The position numbers and the translations under genes are program-made. From NCBI RefSeq assembly GCF_900637855.1, contig NZ_LR134440.1:62001-126000 (forward strand): a stretch of DNA of 64,000 bases. Direction: 5' to 3'. This document shows, in pieces, positions 44,259 to 53,393 of the stretch. The stretch is from Neisseria animaloris (lineage in GTDB: Bacteria > Pseudomonadota > Gammaproteobacteria > Burkholderiales > Neisseriaceae). Below the pieces are notes generated by a model. That model searched no databases. It saw nothing but the letters and a program-made list of their open reading frames with translations, and was not told the origin of the DNA. The stretch's first letter is position 1. The number at the start of each line of letters is the position of its first letter.

Positions 44259-44636
44259 TTAGTGCGGCAGAGTTATAAACTGACGCAGGCGTTGCGGATC
44301 AGTTTCGCCGGTGCTGCGGCGTACTTCTTTACCGTCATTAAACAGGATCAGCGTGCTTTGGTGATTGGCTTTAAATGCCTGAACCTGTTTTTTTTGGGAG
44401 TCAAAATCCACTTTGAGTACAGTTAAATTTTTAAACTTGGGTTCTTGTAGCATCGGTTTCAACACTTCGACCTGGCGGCGGCATACCGGACACCAGTCGG
44501 CATGAATATGCACCAAAACCGGCTTACCGTCTTTTTGCAAAGCATCGAATTTTGCCTGCTGGAACGGTTGGAAATCGGCCGCCAATGCTTGCCCGGCCAA
44601 CAGTGCTGCGAAGAACATCGGTATGACTTTTTTCAT
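44259..44636 (-). CDS. Periplasmic thioredoxin-family protein
   Basis: A 125-residue protein with a signal peptide (MKKVIPMFFAALLAGQALA) and a thioredoxin fold with redox site WCPVC in VHIHADWCPVCRRQ. The ATG at 44636 has AAGGA eight bases upstream; a longer reading to 44759 lacks a signal. It would receive electrons from the downstream CcdA-like protein and reduce periplasmic disulfides. Confidence 0.88.
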   Translation of the reverse strand: MKKVIPMFFAALLAGQALAADFQPFQQAKFDALQKDGKPVLVHIHADWCPVCRRQVEVLKPMLQEPKFKNLTVLKVDFDSQKKQVQAFKANHQSTLILFNDGKEVRRSTGETDPQRLRQFITLPH

Positions 44637-45072
44637 GATTCTCATCCTTATGTTAGGGATGGCACCAACAGTTGAAAACATATCCCACCGTTTTACCGGT
44701 AATGCCATCATTGCGAAAAATTTAATTGAATAGACGCAGCGGGAATGGGTTTCTGACATTGTTTTTCCTAAAGTTTAGTAAAGAATGATAGTCGGTAATA
44801 TTTGAATATTTAAGGGAATTAAAAAGAGGTAAGATTTGGAAAATGAAAAAAATATTTTAAATTAAGATATTGTTATTACAAAAAAAGATTTAATAATATG
44901 AAAGTCGTTTAACATCGCATTATTATTATATGTTAATATAATAATAAATAGAAAAATGAAGCAGAACGCGCACATTAAAAAAACAATAACGGCACAGCCA
45001 AGTTTCTTTTTTTTAGGATAGCTCCAAAAGGAAACCGCGGCTCTACAAAGGAACGCCGAAAAGGAGCACTTA
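44637..45072. other. AT-rich divergent gap of about 435 bases
   Basis: It lies between the thioredoxin gene (minus) and the cytochrome gene (plus). No gene is supported; an open frame at 44862-45122 (minus) is treated as chance. A run of T bases near 45005 and many TTATTATTA-like stretches are present, but no convincing operator or promoter pair was found. Confidence 0.4.
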
Positions 45073-46425
45073 ATGAAACCCTTCACCAAAACGGCTTTGG
45101 CGGTGGCGGTGTTGTTCGGCATGGCATACGGAGGAGCCGAATGGCTTACCCATAGCCGTGCCGTTCCGGCACAAGCCGCCGTAAGCGCGGATCAAACCCT
45201 CATCAAGCGCGGCGAATATGTTGCGCGGCTTTCCGACTGTTTTGCCTGCCATACCGTACCCAAGGGCAAACCCTATGCGGGCGGATTGGCCATGCAAACG
45301 CCTCTGGGTGCGGTTTACAGCACCAATATCACGCCCGATAAAGCAACGGGTATCGGTTCATACAGCTATCAGCAATTTAAAAATGCCGTTCAGCACGGCA
45401 TACGTTCAGACGGCACGCCGCTGTATCCGGCCATGCCTTATCCCTCATATGTGATTATGCCTGAAGCCGATATACAGGCAATGTATGCCTATTTTATGCA
45501 CGGCGTGAAACCTGTTTCCCAGCAGAATGCCCGCAGCACCTTACCGCCGGTTTTAAACTGGCGCTGGCCGTTGGCTTATTGGCAGGCTTTATTTGCACCG
45601 CAGCGTCGGTTTCAGGCCGACAGCCGCTACGACGAACATATCAACCGAGGCAAATACTTGGTTGAAGGCCCCGGCCATTGCGGAGCCTGCCATACACCGC
45701 GCGGTATTGCTTATCAGGAAAAAGCCCTCAGCGACGACGGCAGTTATTTTTTGAGCGGCGCGGTTATCGACGGCTGGCGGGCCAAGAGTTTGCGAGGCGA
45801 GGCGCGCGGGTTGGCTTCTTGGTCCGAAGACGAATTAGTGGATTTCTTTGCAAGCGGGCGCACTGACATCAGTGCGGCATTCGGTGCAATGGCCGATGTG
45901 GTGGAACACAGTACGCAATATTGGACCGATGGAGACCTCAAAGCCTTGTCGGGCTATCTGAAAACCTTGTCGCCCGCACCGGGTAAAGAAGTGGAGCTAC
46001 CGAAACGCGAAGATGTTACTACGGCCATGTTGAGAAGTGGTAAATACAGCAGCCGTGGTGCCTTGCTTTATGCCGAGCACTGTATCGTCTGCCACCGCGC
46101 CGACGGCAACGGCGTGCCGCGTGTTTTCCCGGCATTGAATAACAACAGCGCCGTGTATGCGAATAATGCCCAATCGGTCATCCAAATAACCCTTGAAGGC
46201 GGGCGTATGCCGCAGAGCAAGCATGATCTCATGGCTTTCAGCATGCCCGGGTTCAGGTATTTGAGTGATCAGGATATTGCCGACGTAGCGAACTTTGTCC
46301 GCAACGGTTGGCAGAACCAAGCGCCGGAAATCAGCAAGGCCGATGTAGCCGAAATCCGCCGTTTTATCAGAAATAAGACACCCAATATCGTGCCGCAGGC
46401 AGCATCGGGAGAGCATCATGAATAA
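45073..46425 (+). CDS. Tri-haem cytochrome c
   Basis: A 450-residue exported cytochrome c with an N-terminal anchor or signal (residues about 6-35) and three CxxCH haem sites: CFACH at 56-60, CGACH at 203-207 and CIVCH at 337-341. The architecture is that of the cytochrome subunit of membrane alcohol or gluconate dehydrogenases, which passes electrons to quinone. No such dehydrogenase is adjacent; instead a TsdA-like protein overlaps its end by eight bases. It may accept electrons from that enzyme. A GGAG ribosome site precedes the ATG. Confidence 0.9.
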   Translation: MKPFTKTALAVAVLFGMAYGGAEWLTHSRAVPAQAAVSADQTLIKRGEYVARLSDCFACHTVPKGKPYAGGLAMQTPLGAVYSTNITPDKATGIGSYSYQQFKNAVQHGIRSDGTPLYPAMPYPSYVIMPEADIQAMYAYFMHGVKPVSQQNARSTLPPVLNWRWPLAYWQALFAPQRRFQADSRYDEHINRGKYLVEGPGHCGACHTPRGIAYQEKALSDDGSYFLSGAVIDGWRAKSLRGEARGLASWSEDELVDFFASGRTDISAAFGAMADVVEHSTQYWTDGDLKALSGYLKTLSPAPGKEVELPKREDVTTAMLRSGKYSSRGALLYAEHCIVCHRADGNGVPRVFPALNNNSAVYANNAQSVIQITLEGGRMPQSKHDLMAFSMPGFRYLSDQDIADVANFVRNGWQNQAPEISKADVAEIRRFIRNKTPNIVPQAASGEHHE

Positions 46426-47326
46426 AACACTTTCTTTATTGGGAGCAGCCTGCCTGTTTTTATTCGGATTAACCGCATGCCAAGACCAACCGGAAACCGC
46501 CGAAGAGCAGACCATCCGTTATCCGATCGTAACCGGTAAGGGCGATCAGAAAAAGGTTGTGGGCGAATATACGTTGCCATCCGACAGCGATATTGACAAA
46601 CAACCCAATGCGGAGCAAATCCGCTACGGCCAGCGGTTGATGAACGAAACCAAACGCCTGTTGCCCGACCATGTGGGCAGCCACCTCAATTGCAGCAGTT
46701 GCCATATCGCGCAAGGCAAGGTGCCGGGCGGCAATCCTTATATCAATACTTACAACCGTTATCCGCGCGTGATGCCGCGCCCCGGCAAAGAAATCGATTT
46801 GACCGGCCGCATCAACGGCTGCTTCCGGCGTTCGATGAACGGCAAACCCCTGCCCAAAGACAGCGAGGAGATGCAGGCCATGATTGCCTATATCAAATGG
46901 CTGGGGCAGGACGTTCCTAAAGGACAGCGGGTGGATATTGTGAACGCGGTGCCGATCAATACCGACCTTGTGCCCAACCCCGAGCGCGGCAAGGTGCTGT
47001 ACGGGCAGTATTGCGCTTCCTGCCACGGCAGCAACGGTGAGGGCAAGCGCGACAGCAGCGGTTATTATGCGTTCCCGCCGTTATGGGGCGAAGAATCTTT
47101 CAATATCGGAGCGGGGATGGCACGTACCTACAAAGCGGCGGCCTTCCTCAAAGCCGCCATGCCGATGGGGGTCCAAACCCACGGTGTGTGGGGCGAAGGC
47201 AATTTGCTCAGCGAGCAGGATGCGGTAGACATCGCTGAATACTTCACCCATCAACCGCGGCCGGATTTTGCCGGTAAAGTAAACGACTGGCCGAAAGGCG
47301 ATAAGCCTAAAGATGCCCGTTATTAA
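46418..47326 (+). CDS. TsdA-like di-haem cytochrome (thiosulfate dehydrogenase family)
   Basis: A 302-residue exported protein. The signal has a lipobox-like LTAC around Cys22. Haem sites are CSSCH at 92-96 and CASCH at 199-203. The segment INGCFRRSMNGKPLP after haem 1 and LWGEESFNIGAGMARTYKAAAF after haem 2 are characteristic of TsdA, which couples two thiosulfates to tetrathionate. Direction (oxidation or reduction) cannot be judged. It overlaps the tri-haem cytochrome gene, so they probably form one electron-transfer unit. Confidence 0.85.
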   Translation: MNKTLSLLGAACLFLFGLTACQDQPETAEEQTIRYPIVTGKGDQKKVVGEYTLPSDSDIDKQPNAEQIRYGQRLMNETKRLLPDHVGSHLNCSSCHIAQGKVPGGNPYINTYNRYPRVMPRPGKEIDLTGRINGCFRRSMNGKPLPKDSEEMQAMIAYIKWLGQDVPKGQRVDIVNAVPINTDLVPNPERGKVLYGQYCASCHGSNGEGKRDSSGYYAFPPLWGEESFNIGAGMARTYKAAAFLKAAMPMGVQTHGVWGEGNLLSEQDAVDIAEYFTHQPRPDFAGKVNDWPKGDKPKDARY

Positions 47327-47989
47327 AACAGTTTGTCAGAAACGGCAGGTTTTGAACCTGATGTTTCCGAACGAGCGTTTCGCCCATCGCAGTTTGTTTT
47401 ACCTCTGGGGTAAAATTTTGATTGTCTCCGGAAAAATTTCCCCTTTGTTGAGAAAAGGGGCTTTGTGTTTTTATATCGTTTTTTGAGTTATGAACAACCA
47501 CCCGAATTCAGACGGCCTAGACGCCGGGTTGCGATAGTCGATCGGTGTTCCTGCGTCAGCCCACACACTATTGGCAAGGGCCATGGCTGGCGGTAAGACT
47601 TGCTGCTGCATCCGCCGCAAACCGCATTGGTCGGATGGGCTTACGAGTGTATAAGGGTGGATGAAACGCAGCCGAAGGGCAGCAACCCCTCGGCTGAGAT
47701 TATTGTCGATACGCAATCGGAACATTTTGAGGAAAATGCTGCTGAGTCGGCGGAAGAAAGCGGGTTATCTGCAAAACGTGCGGATAACGGTTAAAGCCGT
47801 TTAAATCGGGAGGCCGTCTGAAAAATGATTTTCAGGCGGCCTTTTTAAAATTAAGAAATGATTTGTAAATATTTTGTTGCCAACTTGAAATATGGTGGTA
47901 ATAGGCTAATCTGTAAAAACGTTAGCGGTAGATATTTTTGCCGCCGACTTTTCCCAACCATTTCCAGACGCATATGATAGGAGACCTTA
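47327..47989. other. Intergenic stretch of about 660 bases
   Basis: It follows the TsdA-like gene. Two hairpins occur: TTTTACC/GGTAAAA near 47398-47415 and CCCCTTT/AAAGGGG near 47441-47461. Two DUS are present (TTCAGACGGCCT at about 47507 and an imperfect pair at 47810-47842). Open frames at 47471-47725 (minus) and 47600-47794 (plus) have no ribosome site or family and look like remnants. Confidence 0.45.
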
Positions 47990-48301
47990 ATGAAAAAAGA
48001 ATTTGAAGCACAAAGAGACGCGTTGATGAAAGATATCCGTTCCGTTTTAAGCGATGTAGAAGAGTTATATAGCAGCGGAGTGGAAGCCGGTTCGGAAGAA
48101 GCCAAGGCATTGAAAGTGAAATTGCAAGACAAACTGGACGTTGCCAAATCAAAACTGCGTGATTTTGAAGAACAGGCAACCGAAAAAGTGAAACACACTG
48201 CCAAGCAAGCCGATGAGTTGGTACAGGAAAAACCTTATTATGCAATGGGTTTTGCTGCGTTGGCCGGATTGGTAGTGGGTATTTTGCTGAACCGCCGCTG
48301 A
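47990..48301 (+). CDS. YqjD/ElaB-type (DUF883) membrane-anchored protein
   Basis: A 103-residue protein with a long charged helix (about 1-75) and a C-terminal membrane segment (YYAMGFAALAGLVVGILLNRR). This is the pattern of E. coli YqjD/ElaB, which bind ribosomes and anchor them at the membrane in stationary phase. AGGAG precedes the ATG. It begins the trio that continues with YqjE-like and YqjK-like proteins. Confidence 0.88.
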   Translation: MKKEFEAQRDALMKDIRSVLSDVEELYSSGVEAGSEEAKALKVKLQDKLDVAKSKLRDFEEQATEKVKHTAKQADELVQEKPYYAMGFAALAGLVVGILLNRR

Positions 48302-48311
48302 TTCATGGCAG

Positions 48312-48343
48312 AAGGCCGTCTGAATATTCAGACGGCCTTGTTT
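48312..48343 (+). terminator. DUS inverted repeat in the yqjD-like operon
   Basis: AAGGCCGTCTGAA and complement around two bases, followed by a T run, between the first and second gene of the trio. It would limit downstream expression. Confidence 0.7.
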
Positions 48344-48429
48344 TATCAAAACACCGTCTGACAGCCTTGCTTTTATTTAAAATAAAAGAATAAAAGCAAT
48401 TTTTTCAGACGGCCTTAAAAGGGAACGCT

Positions 48430-48846
48430 ATGAGTTTAAAACAAAATATCAGCCATTTTAAAATTTTGCTCAATCAGGGAGCAGACCTGTTGTTGTTGCG
48501 CATGCAGATTCTGCACTTAGACCTTACCGAGCAGGCGGGCAGTTTGTTGCGGATATTGGCCGCTATTATGTTTATCGGCGCTCTGTTTTCTTTGAGTATC
48601 ATCAGTTTGCTGTTCGGTTTGGATCATGTATTGAGTGATACTGCCAAAATATGGGTGTTTTTCGGTATTTCCGGCGGTTGTCTGTTGGTGATTGCCGGTT
48701 TGACGATGTGGATTATCAACACATGGAACAGTAAAAATGCACAAGTTACTACCACGCTGAATAACTTAAGCCAAGATATCGCCTATTTGCGCGGAAAAGC
48801 CGGATCAGCACCGAAGGAAGGAAAAAACAATGAGCAGAAGGTCTGA
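48430..48846 (+). CDS. YqjE-type (phage holin family) membrane protein
   Basis: A 138-residue protein with two strong membrane helices (about 40-65 and 75-98), matching the holin-X/YqjE family seen in yqjCDEK clusters. It is not part of a phage. GGGAACGCT precedes the ATG. It overlaps the next gene by 17 bases. Confidence 0.82.
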   Translation: MSLKQNISHFKILLNQGADLLLLRMQILHLDLTEQAGSLLRILAAIMFIGALFSLSIISLLFGLDHVLSDTAKIWVFFGISGGCLLVIAGLTMWIINTWNSKNAQVTTTLNNLSQDIAYLRGKAGSAPKEGKNNEQKV

Positions 48847-49111
48847 AGAACGTGAATTGTTGGAACTAAAAGCAAACCTTGCCCGGCTGAAAATTACTGC
48901 CGAGCAGTTGAAATTGCGTAAAGCACGTGCACAGCAAAAGCACATTGATTCAAAGTTTAACCAATTTGTTTCTCTTGCCGACGGCTTGCCTTCCAGCGAC
49001 TTATTGTGGAAAAGCGCATTCCTTCCGTTGCGTTGGAAACACCGTTTTATGTTGGGTGCGGGTTTGGTATTGTGGCGTTTGTGGAATACGGAAGGGCGCA
49101 AACGTCGTTGA
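48830..49111 (+). CDS. YqjK-like protein
   Basis: A 93-residue highly charged protein (RSEERELLELKANLARLKITAEQLKLRKARAQ) without clear membrane segment except a weak one near the end (FMLGAGLVLWRLW). Position behind YqjD- and YqjE-like genes suggests YqjK. GGAAGG lies upstream. Function is unknown. Confidence 0.7.
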   Translation: MSRRSEERELLELKANLARLKITAEQLKLRKARAQQKHIDSKFNQFVSLADGLPSSDLLWKSAFLPLRWKHRFMLGAGLVLWRLWNTEGRKRR

Positions 49112-49143
49112 TGTACGGTGGAGGATAAGGCGTATAAATAATG

Positions 49144-49182
49144 ACAGAGGCCGTCTGGAACATATTTTCAGACGGCCTCTGT
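49144..49182. terminator. DUS inverted repeat between convergent genes
   Basis: ACAGAGGCCGTCTG and its complement, with one mismatch in the DUS (GGAA for GAAA), around a short loop. It separates the yqjK-like gene from the TSUP transporter. Confidence 0.75.
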
Positions 49183-49965
49183 TTAATATGCGGCATGTAG
49201 CAAATCCCAGCCGAACTTGCCGATCAGTACACACAGTAACGCCATGAAGGCATAGCGCAGGAATTTGCTGCCGCCGCGTATGGCCAGATGCGTACCCACT
49301 ATGCCGCCGCTCAAATTGGCCAGCGCGAGCGGTAACGCCCATGCCCAGACGATATGGTTGTTGGGAATAAAAAAGGAAAGGGCGGCCAGATTGGTGGTGA
49401 GATTGATGATTTTCGCCGATGCGGTGGCGGTAAGAAAATCGTAAGCGAAAAAACGCACGAACACAAAAGCCAGCAGGCTGCCGGTACCCGGCCCGAAGAG
49501 GCCGTCGTAAAAACCGATTAATACGCCGAAGAGCAAGCCCAGTGCGGTTTCTTTGCGGGTAAGTGCGGTGGTGCGCACGACCTGGCCCAAGTCTTTTTTG
49601 AAAAACGTGTAAACAAACATCACCGCCATAATCACCAGCATGGCAGGTTTGAGGTATTGTACGGGTAGATAAGCAACCAGTTTCGCTCCGCCGTATGATG
49701 CGATAAAAGCTAAAACAGCGGCAGGCAGCAGCATTTTCCACGGCACGGGGATTTTGCGGATGAACTGTACGGAGGCCATGAATGTGCCGCTGAACGAGGC
49801 GAATTTATTGATACCCATGACCGAAGTTACCGGTACGGAAGCAGGCAGAGTATTGAACAACGCGGGAATCTGCAATAATCCGCCGCCGCCGACGGCAGCA
49901 TCCATCAAGCCGGCAAGAAAGCCGAAAACAAGTAGAAGAATAAGATGGGAGTCCATAAAATTCAA
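49183..49965 (-). CDS. TSUP-family (TauE/SafE) membrane transporter
   Basis: A 260-residue protein with about eight membrane segments, the first being LILLLVFGFLAGLMDAAVGGGGLLQIPALF, which carries the family's glycine-rich motif. The second repeat starts at about residue 140 (FGVLIGFYDGLFGPGTGSLLAF). Members export or import sulfite, sulfoacetate or related anions; the substrate is unknown. It is of the YfcA type. Confidence 0.88.
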   Translation of the reverse strand: MNFMDSHLILLLVFGFLAGLMDAAVGGGGLLQIPALFNTLPASVPVTSVMGINKFASFSGTFMASVQFIRKIPVPWKMLLPAAVLAFIASYGGAKLVAYLPVQYLKPAMLVIMAVMFVYTFFKKDLGQVVRTTALTRKETALGLLFGVLIGFYDGLFGPGTGSLLAFVFVRFFAYDFLTATASAKIINLTTNLAALSFFIPNNHIVWAWALPLALANLSGGIVGTHLAIRGGSKFLRYAFMALLCVLIGKFGWDLLHAAY

Positions 49966-50057
49966 ATAATTAAGTGGATTTTATTGTGATGTGTCAGCGG
50001 TCGGGTATTGTAGTATGTCGGGCAACAAGTCAATCGGTTTGTTTCGCAAAAGGGTTC

Positions 50058-50088
50058 AGGCCGTCTGAAAAATATTTCAGACGGCCTG
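50058..50088. terminator. DUS inverted repeat
   Basis: CAGGCCGTCTGAAA and complement around a three-base loop, just downstream of the minus-strand CNP1-like gene. Confidence 0.7.
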
Positions 50089-50101
50089 TCGGCAACAGGT
50101 T

Positions 50102-50707
50102 TTATTTGTCAGGATTGCTTGCGGAAAGCGGACGTTTGCCTGCACGACGGACAATCCGTTCACGCAATGCTTCTGCGCTTTCAGGTTTGCCGTCTTCGCA
50201 GAAAGCGCGGTAAAGCACGCCGCGTACCGGGTCGGCGGTATTCAGGATGGCACCGATAGGCTTCCATTCGCCGTTACGCGGAGTAATCCAGCGTTTGTTT
50301 ACAGTATCGCCGTAGCCGAATACTTTGAACGACGAACGTTGGCTTTCTTTTAAAGAAAACGAAGTGCCGGCACAGAATATACCTTCGCTGCTCAGATTGT
50401 CATAACCCCGGTTCGATTGGGTATTCAATATATAGCGTACGGTGCCGTCAGGTGCGGGGGTAATGCTGTCGAGCAGAATTTTCGGCTTTTTGCTGTAAGT
50501 GTTGCCGACGTAAATATCAAACCAGCCGCTACTGCCGGTATCGGGAAAAGCCGGCAGTGGGAGGTCTGCTTCTTTAAATTCCCTGGCCGCCCTCTCGGCC
50601 TCACTTTCCTGATAACGGGTGTTGGTTAAAGTGTTTTTATCGCTGCGCGGCACAGCGAAAGCCTGGATGGCGGCTAGCAGCGGTATAAACAGAAAAAAAC
50701 GGCGCAT
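50102..50707 (-). CDS. CNP1-like exported protein
   Basis: A 201-residue protein with a signal peptide (MRRFFLFIPLLAAIQAFA). The body (ADLPLPAFPDTGSSGWFDIYVGNTYSKKPKILLDSI, then FCAGTSFSLKESQRSSFKVFGYG and VLYRAFCEDGKPES) matches the CNP1-like family first noted in Neisseria. Function is unknown. The ATG at 50707 has GGAG eight bases upstream; one seven codons earlier is also open. Confidence 0.8.
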   Translation of the reverse strand: MRRFFLFIPLLAAIQAFAVPRSDKNTLTNTRYQESEAERAAREFKEADLPLPAFPDTGSSGWFDIYVGNTYSKKPKILLDSITPAPDGTVRYILNTQSNRGYDNLSSEGIFCAGTSFSLKESQRSSFKVFGYGDTVNKRWITPRNGEWKPIGAILNTADPVRGVLYRAFCEDGKPESAEALRERIVRRAGKRPLSASNPDK

Positions 50708-50871
50708 TAGGCTTCTCCGTAGTATCAAATCGGTCTGTCATTGTAGGGTGTAAGGGGGTCAAGGTGCAACCTATCGGTTTTACAGCCCGCATCATAATCA
50801 AGTTTAGCTATGGTATGGAAAAAACCGTTTTGTTATAAAGAGGATAATGAAAAAGAGCAGGCTTTTCGCTA

Positions 50872-50877
50872 TATAAT
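50872..50877 (+). promoter_or_regulatory. Candidate -10 box of the tusA-like gene
   Basis: TATAAT is found 28 bases before the start; no good -35 hexamer lies at the right distance. Confidence 0.3.
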
Positions 50878-50904
50878 ACGGAATAATCGAAAACAGGTAT
50901 TTGT

Positions 50905-51132
50905 ATGACCACACAAACTTTAGACGTAATCGGGTTGAAATGCCCGCTGCCGATCTTACGGGCGAAAAAAGCATTGGCCCGAATGCAGGCTGACGAAGTG
51001 CTTACCGTGCTGGCTACCGACCACGGCGCGCCCGACGATTTCGCCGCTTTCTGCCGCCAAACCGGGCATGTATTGCTGGAATCTTCCGTGCGCGAAGACG
51101 GCGTATTTCAATTGGTTGTGAAGCACAAATAA
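50905..51132 (+). CDS. TusA-family sulfurtransferase
   Basis: A 75-residue SirA-like protein with the CPxP motif in LDVIGLKCPLPILRAKKAL, where the Cys carries a persulfide. Members give sulfur to tRNA thiolation or to molybdopterin and iron-sulfur assembly. It begins 28 bases after a TATAAT and is followed by a DUS that overlaps the start of the next gene. Confidence 0.88.
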   Translation: MTTQTLDVIGLKCPLPILRAKKALARMQADEVLTVLATDHGAPDDFAAFCRQTGHVLLESSVREDGVFQLVVKHK

Positions 51133-51144
51133 GGCCGTCTGAAT

Positions 51145-51708
51145 ATGCATCCGATTGTCGTCAGCCTTTCCGTTGCGTTTGCTTTAACGGCGTGCGGCGG
51201 CAACATGCCGCAGGCGCAAAAAGAAGCGGCGGCCGCCGAAATTGTGCAGTTGTTCGCGCAAGGTTGTGCGGCATGGCGCGGTGATGCGACGCAGGTGGTG
51301 GAATGGGCGGAGCGGCAGCAATTTACCCGATTGAATGCCGAAGCCGTGAAAAGACTGCCGCACGGCATGATGGAGCAGAACGTACAAACCGTGTGGCAGA
51401 CAGAACGCAACGGCACGGTGTTTTACTTGAATACGAATGCCGAAGGTTGCAGCGTGAAAACCGTTGTTGTAGACGAAACCGCTGTGCGCAAGCAGCTCGC
51501 GGCTGTGGCGGAACAAGCCGGTGCGAAAGTAAAAGCCCGCTTTCACAGCGATGAAACCGCCACTTCGATTTTCCCGTTCCGCCGCTTAACGTATGCTTGG
51601 CAGTTTGAAGACGGAAAACGTGCTTTGTTAACCGCCAACACTTCTCCGTCGGACTATGTGCCTGTGCAAGCCGCGCTGTTTTTTGCACGGCAACCGGCGG
51701 AAAATTAG
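51145..51708 (+). CDS. Lipoprotein of a Neisseria-type unknown family
   Basis: A 187-residue protein with signal MHPIVVSLSVAFALTAC, so Cys17 is lipidated. The body is soluble with no motif that I can connect to a function; it looks like the NMCC_0638-type lipoproteins of Neisseria, but that link is from memory. It begins 12 bases after the tusA-like stop; its ATG directly follows a DUS (AGGCCGTCTGAATATG). Confidence 0.7.
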   Translation: MHPIVVSLSVAFALTACGGNMPQAQKEAAAAEIVQLFAQGCAAWRGDATQVVEWAERQQFTRLNAEAVKRLPHGMMEQNVQTVWQTERNGTVFYLNTNAEGCSVKTVVVDETAVRKQLAAVAEQAGAKVKARFHSDETATSIFPFRRLTYAWQFEDGKRALLTANTSPSDYVPVQAALFFARQPAEN

Positions 51709-51713
51709 CCCGT

Positions 51714-51765
51714 TCAGGCCGTCTGAAAAAGATTATGCCATGCAGGCCGTTTTTCAGACGGCCTC
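51714..51765 (+). terminator. DUS pair after the lipoprotein gene
   Basis: CAGGCCGTCTGAA and, after about 25 bases, TTTTTCAGACGGCCT. The loop is long and contains a half DUS (CAGGCCG). Confidence 0.6.
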
Positions 51766-51795
51766 CGGTAAATGATGTTGAAATAAAGGAAAACC

Positions 51796-52833
51796 ATGCA
51801 AACCCTGACCATTACCCAGCCCGACGATATGCACTTGCATTTGCGCGACGGCGAAGCCCTGAAAGCTGTACTGCCGTTCACCGCCCGCCAGATGGGGCGC
51901 GCTGTGATTATGCCGAACTTGAAACCGCCGGTGGTCAGCGTGGCCGACGCGCAGGCTTATAAAGAACGGATTATGGCGGCTTTGCCCGCAGGCAGCATGT
52001 TCGAACCGCTGATGACACTCTATCTCACCGACAAGTCGACACCGGAATTGGTGCGCGAAGCCAAAGCAGCGGGCATTGTGGCGTTCAAATTGTATCCTGC
52101 AGGAGCAACCACTAATTCCGATTCAGGCGTAACCGATTTGTTCAAGCTGATTCCCGTGCTCGAAGAAATGGCCAAACAAGGCGTATTATTTTTGGTGCAC
52201 GGCGAAGTAACCGATCCCGAAATCGACATTTTTGACCGTGAAGCCGTGTTTATCGAGCGCGTGATGAAGCCCGTATTGGCAAAAGTACCTGATTTGAAAG
52301 TGGTATTTGAACACATCACCACTGCTGATGCCGCTCGTTTGGTAATGGAAGCGGGCGACAACGTAGCCGCCAGCGTTACTCCGCAGCATTTGCTGATGAA
52401 CCGCAACGATTTGCTGGTAGGCGGCGTGCGCCCGCATCATTATTGCTTGCCGGTGCTGAAACGCGAGAGCCACCGCAAAGCTCTGGTGGAGGCGATTACC
52501 GGCGAGAAATCACATAAATTCTTTTTAGGCACCGACAGCGCGCCGCACGCCCGTTCCGCCAAAGAAACCGCCTGTGGTTGTGCGGGCATGTTCAGCGCGG
52601 CGACTGCCATTGAGCTATATGCCGAAGTGTTTGAAAATGCGGGGGCATTGGATAAGTTGGAAGCGTTTGCCTCGCAAAACGGCGCACGTTTCTACGGCCT
52701 GCCGGAAAATCCGCGCAAAATCACGCTGGTGAAGCAAACCCAGTTGGTTGCGCCGAAAGTGCCGTTCGGAGAAAACGAAGTGCTGGTGCCGATGCGCGGC
52801 GGTGAAAGCGTGGACTGGACCGTGCAGTATTGA
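51796..52833 (+). CDS. pyrC: Dihydroorotase
   Basis: A 345-residue zinc amidohydrolase that closes carbamoyl-aspartate to dihydroorotate in pyrimidine synthesis. The metal site DMHLHLRDG is at the start (about residues 11-19), the carboxylated Lys lies in [13 protein letters not shown] (about residue 98), and later His and Asp ligands are in LVHGEVTD and FLGTDSAPH. It is the class II type, as in E. coli. AAAGGAAAA precedes the ATG. Confidence 0.95.
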   Translation: MQTLTITQPDDMHLHLRDGEALKAVLPFTARQMGRAVIMPNLKPPVVSVADAQAYKERIMAALPAGSMFEPLMTLYLTDKSTPELVREAKAAGIVAFKLYPAGATTNSDSGVTDLFKLIPVLEEMAKQGVLFLVHGEVTDPEIDIFDREAVFIERVMKPVLAKVPDLKVVFEHITTADAARLVMEAGDNVAASVTPQHLLMNRNDLLVGGVRPHHYCLPVLKRESHRKALVEAITGEKSHKFFLGTDSAPHARSAKETACGCAGMFSAATAIELYAEVFENAGALDKLEAFASQNGARFYGLPENPRKITLVKQTQLVAPKVPFGENEVLVPMRGGESVDWTVQY

Positions 52834-52851
52834 TTGCCGCAAACCATAAAC

Positions 52852-52884
52852 AAAGGCCGTCTGAAAAGTTTTCAGACGGCCTTT
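52852..52884. terminator. DUS inverted repeat between convergent pyrC and nusB
   Basis: AAAGGCCGTCTGAAAA and its complement around one base, followed by a T run. Confidence 0.85.
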
Positions 52885-52900
52885 TATCACATTGGAAGTT

Positions 52901-53326
52901 TCAGTTGCGTTTCGGATCGTTTGGGCGCAGTTGCGCGGCGAGTTTGTCGAGAATGCCGTTCACAAATTTATGCCCGTCGGTGCCGCCGAAAGTTTTGGTT
53001 ACTTCGATGGCTTCATTGATGATTACCGGATACGGTGTTTCAGGCATGGCGGCCAGCTCATGGCAGGCCATCAGCAGCACGGAGCGTTCGATGGGGCTGA
53101 GGTCGTTTTCATCACGGTCGAGCAACGGGCGGATGATGCGCATGTATTCGCGTGTGTTGGCATATGCGCCGAAAAACAGTTTGGTAAACAGCTCTCCGTC
53201 GGCTTTCTTAAATTCGCTGCTCTCGCGGATGTTTTTGGAAACTTCATGCTCCGAGGCCTGCGTGATGGCGGCTTGATACAGTGCCTGCACGGTAAACTCA
53301 CGGGCACGGCGGCGGGGTGTTTTCAT
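52901..53326 (-). CDS. nusB: Transcription antitermination factor NusB
   Basis: A 141-residue all-helical RNA-binding protein that works with NusE on rRNA boxA sites. MKTPRRRAREFTVQALYQAAIT is the typical N-terminus and PVIINEAIEVTKTFGGTDGHKFVNGILDKLA the C-terminus. The ATG at 53326 is chosen because the frame upstream codes through DUS copies. It lies behind ribH, as is usual. Confidence 0.94.
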   Translation of the reverse strand: MKTPRRRAREFTVQALYQAAITQASEHEVSKNIRESSEFKKADGELFTKLFFGAYANTREYMRIIRPLLDRDENDLSPIERSVLLMACHELAAMPETPYPVIINEAIEVTKTFGGTDGHKFVNGILDKLAAQLRPNDPKRN

Positions 53327-53393
53327 GGATATTCCTTTTAAGGTTGGGTGTTCAGACGGCCTCTTTAAGCGTTTGAGGCCGTCTGAAACCGTT

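Noticed and set aside
44998..45020. T run before the tri-haem cytochrome gene as a phase-variable tract
   Set aside because: The run is only about nine bases, not placed between promoter boxes that I can identify, and not inside a coding frame.
47600..47794. Small plus-strand open frame after the TsdA-like gene
   Set aside because: No ribosome site, no family likeness, and it begins in hairpin-rich remnant sequence.
48430..48846. Phage holin gene as a sign of a prophage
   Set aside because: The family name is historical; neighbours are YqjD- and YqjK-like, and no other phage gene is near.
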